Of a stretch of DNA of 64,000 nucleotides, positions 56,130 through 64,000 are shown piece by piece. The notes under the pieces were generated by a model. That model saw only the letters and a list, made by a program, of their open reading frames with translations, was not told the DNA's origin and ran no database searches. This DNA comes from Poseidonibacter lekithochrous (GTDB taxonomy: Bacteria > Campylobacterota > Campylobacteria > Campylobacterales > Arcobacteraceae), in assembly GCF_013283835.1 (NCBI RefSeq), contig NZ_CP054052.1:124001-188000 (forward strand), written 5' to 3'. The position numbers and the translations under genes are program-made. The number at the start of each line of letters is the position of its first letter. The first letter of the stretch is position 1.

Positions 56130-59100
56130 ACCATTAATAAGTGCCTTAGAGCCAAGACTTCTATTTGACGGAGCAGCGGTTGCAACGGCGGTAGAAGTAT
56201 TGGATAATACAAACTTTGAGAATAACTCGGCAGATACAAATGATACTCCTCCTGCTTCTGAATCACAATTAAATAATAAAAAAGAAGTTGCCTTCATAGA
56301 TAGCAATGTAAAAGATAAGCAAATATTAATTGATAGTTTAGATGAAAACATTGATGTTTATATTATTGATAATGAATCAAATGGATTTGATCAAATTGCT
56401 GAAATATTAAAAGATAAAAATGGTATAGATGCTATTCATATTTTATCACATGGTAGTGAAGGGCAAATCACTCTTGGAAACAGTGTAATAAATAGTGAAA
56501 GCCTAAATACTCTTAATGATACTTTATCAAATATTGGTTCTAGTCTAACTCAAAATGGTGATATTTTACTTTATGGATGTAATGTAAGTGAAAATGGTAA
56601 TGGAAAAGATTTTGTAAATAAACTTGCCGAACTTACAAATGCGGATGTTGCAGCTTCAGATGATATTACAGGTGCTCAATCTCTTGGTGGAGATTGGGAT
56701 TTGGAGTATTCTAATGGTTTAATAGATACTGAAAATATAAATATTAAAAGTTATAATAAAACTTTTGCTCCTGTTCAAATATCAGTTTTTAGTTATCCTA
56801 ATTTAAATGGTAGTGATTCAAATCCAGGAAGTGGTACTGAAAATGCAAACCTTGCAAGTATTGTTCAAGATAATATTAATAAGGGTGGTAATTATACTTT
56901 AGATACCTCTATTCAAAACTTTACTGATTCAGATTTAGCCTCAAAATTAGATAATAGTGGTTTCTTTTTTATGACAGATATGGAAGGAGGTAATCCTTTA
57001 GATCAGTCTTTTTTACCTGATGCATCAAAAACAATTATTAAAGATTGGGTTTCTGATGGTGGAGTAATTATGATGACTGGTACTTATGGTTCAAATGATA
57101 CTAATTTTTTAAATACAATTTTTGGTTGGGATTTAACTACTCAAGGAGGTTCTTCTTGGAATTTAGATACAGCTAATGCTGCAGGTACACCATTTGAAGG
57201 TGGACCTGCGAGCTTATCTAATTTAAGTGCCACTGATTCAATTGGAAAAGGAACAGTAGATAACTTCACGGCAATTTATGGTACAGATAGTAATGCAACT
57301 ATTGCAACTATTGGATATGGTTCTGGAACTGTAATATTTTTAGGATTTGATTTTTATAGTACAGGAATAGCTGGTACAGGTTTTACTTCTTCTGCCCCTC
57401 AATATGGTGCAGATGTAACGACAGGTAGTGCAAGTACTAGTGATTGGGTAACTAAAATAATTCCTAATGCATTAGAATATTCTGCTTCATTATCTGGTTC
57501 AGAGACAATTTTAGAAGATACTACCTATACATTTACTTCAGATGCATTTAAATCAAACACTGGAACTTATACTCAAACTCAAATAACATCTTTACCTTCT
57601 AGTGATTTAGGTGTTTTAAAACTATCTGGCACAGCAGTTACTTTAAATCAAGTTATTGCTAGCTCAGATTATGTGAATCTAACATTTAGCCCAGTTTCTG
57701 ATAAATCAGGTACAGCTAGTTTTACATTTAAAGGTTATGAAAGTGGTAGTTATGGGGCCGATACTAATTTTGAGATAAAAATAACTGCTGTAAATGATAC
57801 TCCTGAGTTTACTATTGGTTCTAATCAAACAGTAGATGAAGATGCAGGTGCTCAATCTGTAAGTAATTTTATTACAAGCATTGATGAAGGAGGAGGAAGT
57901 GATGAAGATTCTCAATCTTTAACTTTTACAACAACAAATGATAATAATAGTTTATTTTCTACTCAACCTACAATTTCAAGTAATGGAACACTAAGTTATA
58001 CTTCTGCTATTAATCAATCTGGAACAGCTACGGTTACTGTAAAGTTAGCTGATGATGGTGGTACAGCAGATGGTGCAACAGACTTTGTAACTAAAACATT
58101 TACTATTACAGTAAATGCTGTAGATGATGCACCAATTGTTACAAGTACTAATGTAAAAACAATAGTAGACACAGCAAATGCGGATGTATTTGGAGAAATA
58201 AGCGATAGTTTAACAGTAACAGATCCAGAGAATCAAAGTTTAACATATAGTATAGACAATGCAGGAAGTAATGTAACAACACTAGCTGGAACATATGGAA
58301 GCTTAACAATAGATGCCTCAACAGGTGCTTATAAATATTCTCCAAATAGCGGAGATATAAATGCACTAGATACAAATGCATCAGATGTATTTACATTAAA
58401 AGTTACAGATGGGACAAATATTGTTTCAACAAGTTTAACAATAAATATAACAGCAGTGGCTGATAATGTAGCTCAATATAATGAACAATCATCACCAATA
58501 AAGATATTAGAGAATATGAATGTTGGAGTAGATAGTAGTATAAATTATAGTGGAGGATATATTGACTTTGATTTAAGTAACTCTGAGTCAACAGAAACAC
58601 TAAATTTAGAAAAAGTAGATACAGCAAATATAATAAATGGTGCGATTTCAATAGTAGGGAATTCAGTTTATTTAGGTAATGGAACAACAGCCTCAATAAT
58701 AGGTTCAGTAGATAGTACAAAAAATGGTCAAAATGGAAATCCTTTAAGAATAAACTTTACAGTTGGATTTAATAATGGAGATATGGAATCAAATACAGTA
58801 GGAGTAGAGACAAACACTGTAGGTGAAACAGTATCAATTCCAGGATGGAAGATTGTAAATGATAGAGTTATTTTAGGGCAAGATACAATTGATGGTTTAG
58901 CAACACCAACAGACCCAACATATCCTCAGCCAAATGCGGATAGAGGATTAAATGATTCTGGATATGGAAACTTAAGAACATTAGAAACTTCAACAGTTGA
59001 TGATTCAGGAAATAAGGTTTTAAAATTTAATAGTAGATTAACTTCTGATGGATACGGAGTTTTACGTGGACCATATGTATATAGTGATGGAGCTGTTAAT

Positions 59101-62100
59101 TTAGAAGCAGGTGATTCTGTATCATTTACATGGAAAGCAGAAGGTGGAAGTGATGCCTATGATGTATTTGGATACATAGTAGACGTAAACGATCCATCTA
59201 AGTATGATATTATTTTAAATGAAACAGGGTCAAGTGGAAGAGCAACAACACCATGGGCAACAAAAACAACTACAGTATCAGCTGATGGAGAATATCAGTT
59301 TGTATTTATAGCTGGTTCATATGACTTTAGTGGAGGAAGAGCATTAGGAGCACAATTATTTGTAGATAATGTTTCTGTAACACAAGCAAATCCACCATCA
59401 GGTGTAAATGGTGATGCTTTAGAAAAGCTTTCAAGATTAGTTACATATGAGAATAGTTCAGATTTAAGTCAAAGTAATTCAACAGTAGATAAAACTTTAA
59501 CGGTAAGTATCGTACAAAAAGATAATACATCAGTTTCAACGAATCAAAAACTAGAAATACAAGAGATTAATGATGCACCAACAGTAGCCACATTAACACC
59601 AATTAACTATACAGATACATCAGCAAATGATGACTTTACAAATCAAACTGGAACAGCAGTGGGAAGTGATGTTGATAGTGGTTCAACATTAGTTTATGGA
59701 ATAACTGGTGGAACAGATAATGGAACAACTGTAACAAAAACATCTGATCTGGGAACATTAACAATTACAAAATCAACAGGTGCATATACATTTGAACCAA
59801 ATGATGCAGCAATAAATGCCTTATTAGTAGATACAAGTGAAACATTTGCAATAACAGCTACAGATGATGCTGGTGCAACTGGTAGTAATAATTTAGCTAT
59901 TAATATCTCTGCTGCTAATGACGTTTTAGTTGCAACACCTGCAAGTGAAACAATAGTAGATACAGCAAATACAGATGTATTTGGAGAAATAAGCGATAGT
60001 TTAACAGTAACAGATCCAGAGAATCAAAGTTTAACATATAGTATAGACAATGCAGGAAGTAATGTAACAACACTAGCTGGAACATATGGAAGCTTAACAA
60101 TAGATGCCTCAACAGGTGCTTATAAATATTCTCCAAATAGTGGAGATATAAATGCATTAGATACAAATGCATCAGATGTATTTACATTAAAAGTTACAGA
60201 TGGGACAAATATTGTTTCAACAAGTTTAACAATAAATATAACAGCAGTGGCTGATAATGTAGCTCAATATAATGAACAATCATCACCAATAAAGATATTA
60301 GAGAATATGAATGTTGGAGTAGATAGTAGTATAAATTATAGTGGAGGATATATTGACTTTGATTTAAGTAACTCTGAGTCAACAGAAACACTAAATTTAG
60401 AAAAAGTAGATACAGCAAATATAATAAATGGTGCGATTTCAATAGTAGGGAATTCAGTTTATTTAGGAAATGGAACAACAGCTTCAATAATAGGTTCAGT
60501 AGATAGTACAAAAAATGGTCAAAATGGAAATCCTTTAAGAATAAACTTTACAGTTGGATTTAATAATGGAGATATGGAATCAAATACAGTGGGAGTAGAG
60601 ACAAACACTGTAGGTGAAACAGTATCAATTCCAGGATGGAAGATTGTAAATGATAGAGTTATTTTAGGGCAAGATACAATTGATGGTTTAGCAACACCAA
60701 CAGACCCGACATATCCTCAGCCAAATGCGGATAGAGGATTAAATGATTCTGGATATGGAAACTTAAGAACATTAGAAACTTCAACAGTTGATGATTCAGG
60801 AAATAAGGTTTTAAAATTTAATAGTAGATTAACTTCTGATGGATACGGAGTTTTACGTGGACCATATGTATATAGTGATGGAGCTGTTAATTTAGAAGCA
60901 GGTGATTCTGTATCATTTACATGGAAAGCAGAAGGTGGAAGTGATGCCTATGATGTATTTGGATACATAGTAGACGTAAACGATCCATCTAAGTATGATA
61001 TTATTTTAAATGAAACAGGGTCAAGTGGAAGAGCAACAACACCATGGGCAACAAAAACAACTACAGTATCAGCTGATGGAGAATATCAGTTTGTATTTAT
61101 AGCTGGTTCATATGACTTTAGTGGAGGAAGAGCATTAGGAGCACAATTATTTGTAGATAATGTTTCTGTAACACAAGCAAATCCACCATCAGGTGTAAAT
61201 GGGGATGCTTTAGAAAAGCTTTCAAGATTAGTTACATATGAGAATAGTTCAGATTTAAGTCAAAGTAATTCAACAGTAGATAAAACTTTAACGGTAAGTA
61301 TCGTACAAAAAGATAATACATCAGTTTCAACGAATCAAAAACTAGAAATACAAGAGATTAATGATGCACCAACAGTAGCCACATTAACACCAATTAACTA
61401 TACAGATACATCAGCAAATGATGACTTTACAAATCAAACTGGAACAGCAGTGGGAAGTGATGTTGATAGTGGTTCAACATTAGTTTATGGAATAACTGGT
61501 GGAACAGATAATGGAACAACAGTTACAAAAGTATCAGATATGGGTACATTAACAATAGATAAATCAACAGGTGTATATACATTTGAGCCGAATGATTCAG
61601 CAATAAATGCTTTATTAGTAGATGCAAGTGAAACATTTGCAATAACAGCTACAGATGATACTGGTGCAACTGGTAGTAATAATTTAGCTATTAATATCTC
61701 TGCGGCTAATGATATTCCAGAAATACAAATAGTAGATGTAGAAGGTTCGATTACAGAAGGTTCAATCTTAACAGATAGTGGTTCTATAACATTTACAGAT
61801 GTGGATTTAACAGATAGACCAACAGCTACAGAATCGACAAAAAATGTAAGTGCAGTGTTAAGAGATGGAAGTACACCTTTAGTATTAAGCTCTCAACAAC
61901 AAGCTGATATTGAAGCTGCATTTACTATTACAAATGTTGATGCTAATGATAATAATGGTTCTGTAAATTGGAATTATTCGATTAATGAAGCAAAATTAGA
62001 TTTCCTAGCTCAAGGAGAAGTTGTAACCGCAGTATTTACAATTACAGTAACAGATGATAATGGTGCAACAGCTACTGAAAATGTAACAGTTACAATTACT

Positions 62101-63069
62101 GGTGAAAATGATGTTCCAACAGTATCTAATGAAAATATTGATGTAATTTTATCTTTTGGGGAAGATTATAATAGAGATGTATCATCTTTATTTAATGATC
62201 TAGATCTAACTGATGTTCATACTTACGAAATTAATAATCTTCCAAAAGGAATAGTTTACAATCCTAATACAGGAATTATTTCAGGAGAAGGTTTAGAAGC
62301 TGGTAAGTTTAATATAGAAGTAATTATATCTGATAATGCTAATCCTGCTGGAACAATTTCTAGAACATTTGAAATAATTGTATTATCTCCACCTGAAGTA
62401 GATATTCCAGCTCCTGAAGTTGATGCTACTTTTGATGCACCAATTGAAGTTGGAAATGTTGATGTAAATGTTTTTGAAGGAGACTCTGTAGAGGGCGTAT
62501 TGAATACAGATTCTAATGAAGGAGATAATTCTGGAAGTACTGGAGATGGATTTGTCTCAAACAATGTAACTCCGGAGCCTATAATTAGTACAACAACTGA
62601 TATTGTTCAAGATGTACAAATTTCTAGTAGTCCAAATGGAGAAGTTCAATTCTCACCTGAAACAGTAGAATCTTTTGCAGTATTAGGTTTATCAATTGAA
62701 GATATGTCAATTAGTGGTACTTTTGTTGAGATTAAGATTACCGATATTAAAGTAGGTCAACAATATGAAGTTACATTATCTAATGGTAATCCTTTACCTG
62801 AAGGGCTTACTTTTGATTCTGCAACAGGAGAAATCAAAGGTCAATATGAAGGTGAGTTAGAACTTACAATTAAAGCTGTATCTTCAGATGGTTCTAGTAG
62901 AATTCTTAATTTAAAAATTGATTTAAATAATGATGAACAATCAACAATTGAAAATAGAAATGAAGAAAATAGTGCGCATAACTTTATTGGATTAAAAGAA
63001 CAATTAGCAATGCAGAATCAAGTTATGGAATCTTATGGAGATAATGTATCTTCATTATTTTCAAGCTAA
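56119..63069 (+). CDS. Giant repetitive adhesin with LEPR motif and DUF4347 domain
   Basis: The 2316-residue protein (a second ATG three bases upstream at 56116 is possible, but AAGGA is better spaced for 56119) has no Sec signal peptide. It starts with ALEPRLLFDGAA (about residues 10-20), then a DUF4347 domain (about 57-205, IHILSHGSEG and LYGCNVSENG). A glutamine-amidotransferase-like domain follows (about 220-455, MTDMEGGN, VIMMTGTYGSND, VIFLGFDFYS), then cadherin/VCBS-like repeats. A duplicated 597-residue unit (two near-identical blocks, about 682-1205 and 1279-1802) includes a carbohydrate-binding-like beta-sandwich. VCBS- and putative-Ig-type domains lie near the C-terminus. No RTX calcium repeats were seen. 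It is probably displayed on the surface and exported by the adjacent TolC/adaptor proteins. Confidence 0.88.
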   Translation: MKNKPLISALEPRLLFDGAAVATAVEVLDNTNFENNSADTNDTPPASESQLNNKKEVAFIDSNVKDKQILIDSLDENIDVYIIDNESNGFDQIAEILKDKNGIDAIHILSHGSEGQITLGNSVINSESLNTLNDTLSNIGSSLTQNGDILLYGCNVSENGNGKDFVNKLAELTNADVAASDDITGAQSLGGDWDLEYSNGLIDTENINIKSYNKTFAPVQISVFSYPNLNGSDSNPGSGTENANLASIVQDNINKGGNYTLDTSIQNFTDSDLASKLDNSGFFFMTDMEGGNPLDQSFLPDASKTIIKDWVSDGGVIMMTGTYGSNDTNFLNTIFGWDLTTQGGSSWNLDTANAAGTPFEGGPASLSNLSATDSIGKGTVDNFTAIYGTDSNATIATIGYGSGTVIFLGFDFYSTGIAGTGFTSSAPQYGADVTTGSASTSDWVTKIIPNALEYSASLSGSETILEDTTYTFTSDAFKSNTGTYTQTQITSLPSSDLGVLKLSGTAVTLNQVIASSDYVNLTFSPVSDKSGTASFTFKGYESGSYGADTNFEIKITAVNDTPEFTIGSNQTVDEDAGAQSVSNFITSIDEGGGSDEDSQSLTFTTTNDNNSLFSTQPTISSNGTLSYTSAINQSGTATVTVKLADDGGTADGATDFVTKTFTITVNAVDDAPIVTSTNVKTIVDTANADVFGEISDSLTVTDPENQSLTYSIDNAGSNVTTLAGTYGSLTIDASTGAYKYSPNSGDINALDTNASDVFTLKVTDGTNIVSTSLTINITAVADNVAQYNEQSSPIKILENMNVGVDSSINYSGGYIDFDLSNSESTETLNLEKVDTANIINGAISIVGNSVYLGNGTTASIIGSVDSTKNGQNGNPLRINFTVGFNNGDMESNTVGVETNTVGETVSIPGWKIVNDRVILGQDTIDGLATPTDPTYPQPNADRGLNDSGYGNLRTLETSTVDDSGNKVLKFNSRLTSDGYGVLRGPYVYSDGAVNLEAGDSVSFTWKAEGGSDAYDVFGYIVDVNDPSKYDIILNETGSSGRATTPWATKTTTVSADGEYQFVFIAGSYDFSGGRALGAQLFVDNVSVTQANPPSGVNGDALEKLSRLVTYENSSDLSQSNSTVDKTLTVSIVQKDNTSVSTNQKLEIQEINDAPTVATLTPINYTDTSANDDFTNQTGTAVGSDVDSGSTLVYGITGGTDNGTTVTKTSDLGTLTITKSTGAYTFEPNDAAINALLVDTSETFAITATDDAGATGSNNLAINISAANDVLVATPASETIVDTANTDVFGEISDSLTVTDPENQSLTYSIDNAGSNVTTLAGTYGSLTIDASTGAYKYSPNSGDINALDTNASDVFTLKVTDGTNIVSTSLTINITAVADNVAQYNEQSSPIKILENMNVGVDSSINYSGGYIDFDLSNSESTETLNLEKVDTANIINGAISIVGNSVYLGNGTTASIIGSVDSTKNGQNGNPLRINFTVGFNNGDMESNTVGVETNTVGETVSIPGWKIVNDRVILGQDTIDGLATPTDPTYPQPNADRGLNDSGYGNLRTLETSTVDDSGNKVLKFNSRLTSDGYGVLRGPYVYSDGAVNLEAGDSVSFTWKAEGGSDAYDVFGYIVDVNDPSKYDIILNETGSSGRATTPWATKTTTVSADGEYQFVFIAGSYDFSGGRALGAQLFVDNVSVTQANPPSGVNGDALEKLSRLVTYENSSDLSQSNSTVDKTLTVSIVQKDNTSVSTNQKLEIQEINDAPTVATLTPINYTDTSANDDFTNQTGTAVGSDVDSGSTLVYGITGGTDNGTTVTKVSDMGTLTIDKSTGVYTFEPNDSAINALLVDASETFAITATDDTGATGSNNLAINISAANDIPEIQIVDVEGSITEGSILTDSGSITFTDVDLTDRPTATESTKNVSAVLRDGSTPLVLSSQQQADIEAAFTITNVDANDNNGSVNWNYSINEAKLDFLAQGEVVTAVFTITVTDDNGATATENVTVTITGENDVPTVSNENIDVILSFGEDYNRDVSSLFNDLDLTDVHTYEINNLPKGIVYNPNTGIISGEGLEAGKFNIEVIISDNANPAGTISRTFEIIVLSPPEVDIPAPEVDATFDAPIEVGNVDVNVFEGDSVEGVLNTDSNEGDNSGSTGDGFVSNNVTPEPIISTTTDIVQDVQISSSPNGEVQFSPETVESFAVLGLSIEDMSISGTFVEIKITDIKVGQQYEVTLSNGNPLPEGLTFDSATGEIKGQYEGELELTIKAVSSDGSSRILNLKIDLNNDEQSTIENRNEENSAHNFIGLKEQLAMQNQVMESYGDNVSSLFSS
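58159..59729 (+). repeat. Tandem duplication in the adhesin gene, copy A
   Basis: This 1571-bp block recurs at 59950-61520, an exact period of 1791 bp (597 codons). By eye I found about ten differences, nearly all synonymous. Downstream of it (59730-59938) the two copies still align but are clearly more diverged. Confidence 0.95.
59950..61520 (+). repeat. Tandem duplication in the adhesin gene, copy B
   Basis: Second copy of 58159-59729 in the same frame. Codon-level changes include GCG to ACA (Ala to Thr) near the start and several third-position changes such as CCA to CCG. Confidence 0.95.
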
Positions 63070-63097
63070 AATTATAAAAGAGGGATAAGATAAAATT

Positions 63098-64000
63098 TTG
63101 GAAGTTAATGTATCAACATTATTACAGTTAGAACATAATTGTCGAAATAGTGAAAGCTATGCTGAATTAAAATATATAATTGTGAATGAAACAAGGAAAC
63201 TTGTTTCATATGAACAAGCAGTTTTTCTTGCTCCTAATTTAAATGGAAAGTTAAAAATAGAATCAATATCTGATATTTCAGCTATTGATTCTAACTCTTC
63301 TTATGTTCAATGTATTGAAAGTATTGTAAATAAAACAATAAAAAGTAAAGAAATAAAAGAGCCTTATTTATTAGATTTTTCTTCAGATATTGATGATTAT
63401 GAAAAAGAATTATTAAAAGAGTATTGTCCTTCAAATATTCTTTTAATACCTCTTCGTATAGAAAAAGAAGATGTTGAACTAGAGTATTATTTATTAGTAT
63501 TAAAAAAAGAGCCTTGGAGTGAAAAAGAACAAAGTATCTTATCTCATATTTCATCTTCGTATTCTTATTTTTTATATGCTTCTAGAAAATGTAGCTTTAA
63601 ATCAAAATTACAGAAGTTGAAGTTTTCAAGTAAATATATTAAATATTTAATAGTTGTAATATTTTTATTAATGTTTTTACCTGTAAAAATGACAGTATTA
63701 GCTCCTCTAGAAGTTGTAGCAAAAGATCCTTTTATTGTTACATCTTCATTAGAAGGTGCAATTGATGAAATAAAAGTTAAACCAAATGAATTTGTTAAAA
63801 AAGATAGTTTGATAGTAAAATTAAATGACACAGATTATTTAAATAAGTATCAAATTGCAAAGAAAACACTTAATGTTGCAAAAGCACAACTTCATACAGC
63901 TGAGCAGGGTAGTTTTTATGATCCAAAACAAAAGAATAGGATTGAACAATTAAAAGCAGAAGTTCAATTAAAGCAATCAGAATTAAAATTTACTAAAGAA
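63098..64000 (+). CDS. HlyD-type membrane-anchored adaptor with N-terminal cytoplasmic domain, cut by window edge
   Basis: Reading from a TTG at 63098 gives 301 codons open to the right edge. The first 160 residues (EVNVSTLLQLEHNCRNSESY, then YEQAVFLAPNLNG, NILLIPLRIEKEDVELEYYL) look like a GAF-like cytoplasmic domain. A membrane helix follows (YLIVVIFLLMFLPV, about 188-201), then the HlyD biotinyl-lipoyl-like segment DPFIVTSSLEGAIDEIKVKP and VKKDSLIVKLND, and the start of a coiled hairpin. It is 28 bp after the adhesin gene. No ATG fits; AGAGGGA lies rather far from the TTG, and an ATT at 63095 is also possible, so the exact start is uncertain. Confidence 0.8.
   Translation, partial: MEVNVSTLLQLEHNCRNSESYAELKYIIVNETRKLVSYEQAVFLAPNLNGKLKIESISDISAIDSNSSYVQCIESIVNKTIKSKEIKEPYLLDFSSDIDDYEKELLKEYCPSNILLIPLRIEKEDVELEYYLLVLKKEPWSEKEQSILSHISSSYSYFLYASRKCSFKSKLQKLKFSSKYIKYLIVVIFLLMFLPVKMTVLAPLEVVAKDPFIVTSSLEGAIDEIKVKPNEFVKKDSLIVKLNDTDYLNKYQIAKKTLNVAKAQLHTAEQGSFYDPKQKNRIEQLKAEVQLKQSELKFTKE

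Noticed and set aside
58148-60511. Long minus-strand frames rich in leucine and tyrosine opposite the adhesin repeats
   Set aside because: They mirror the codon pattern of the adhesin, appear in both repeat copies and lack ribosome sites or sensible protein composition.
56119-63069. RTX toxin or classical type I substrate
   Set aside because: No GGxGxDxxx calcium-binding repeats were seen in the C-terminal part, although beta-type repeats are abundant.

Overview
The window is AT-rich, densely coded DNA from a member of the Campylobacterota (Epsilonproteobacteria), most likely an Arcobacter-clade bacterium. Pointers are a fused ispDF next to an atypical HP1021/Cj1608-type response regulator and pgpA, the futalosine-pathway menaquinone prenyltransferase mqnP, an SPFH gene next to ilvE and fused hisIE, many chemoreceptor and GGDEF genes, and promoters with a strong TATAAT-like -10 box and little -35. 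The lineage call is inference from gene content; no 16S gene is present.

Layout. 1-2.9 kb: minus-strand translation and RNA-modification genes (rlmB partial, rsmI, rpmE, miaA) and a small lipoprotein gene. 3-10.4 kb: mqnP, a soluble diguanylate cyclase, tRNA-Arg(UCG), an orphan secreted-protein gene between two related terminators, a double-NIT chemoreceptor and a REC-GGDEF protein. 10.5-15.5 kb: purT, a Bax-like glucosaminidase, dapF, coaE, a degenerate spermidine synthase-like gene and purM. 15.6-24.2 kb: a dCache chemoreceptor, an MFS exporter, a divergent GAPDH, and a MarR-linked stress cluster (YceI, FMN reductase, DODA-type dioxygenase, pirin) with clear operator palindromes, then a LysE exporter. 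24.3-29.2 kb: a tight operon aminotransferase-hisZ-purA-DUF507-carA. 29.3-38.3 kb: a small secreted protein divergent from an HxlR regulator with three spaced repeats between them, pgpA, the HP1021-like regulator, ispDF, an HDOD gene, thiC, and an ApbE-NosR pair. 38.5-49.7 kb: mrp, an oxidoreductase-AraC-DoxX group sharing an 18-bp promoter element, hisIE, an SPFH gene, ilvE, a lipoprotein-methyltransferase pair, and a znuABC zinc importer preceded by two Fur-type 7-1-7 palindromes. 49.9-53.4 kb: metH.

The most unusual region is 53.5 kb to the right edge. It is a co-directional locus encoding a TolC-like outer-membrane lipoprotein with a C-terminal SH3 domain, a short periplasmic adaptor, a 2316-residue adhesin with an N-terminal LEPRLLFDGAA motif and DUF4347 domain, and the start of a second membrane-anchored HlyD-type adaptor with a cytoplasmic domain. 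The adhesin gene carries a 1791-bp tandem duplication that is almost identical over 1571 bp. The locus looks like a dedicated export and surface-display system, but no ABC or RND pump gene is visible before the window ends.

No CRISPR array, insertion sequence, rRNA gene or replication origin was found. After start-site correction no gap between genes exceeds 300 bp.
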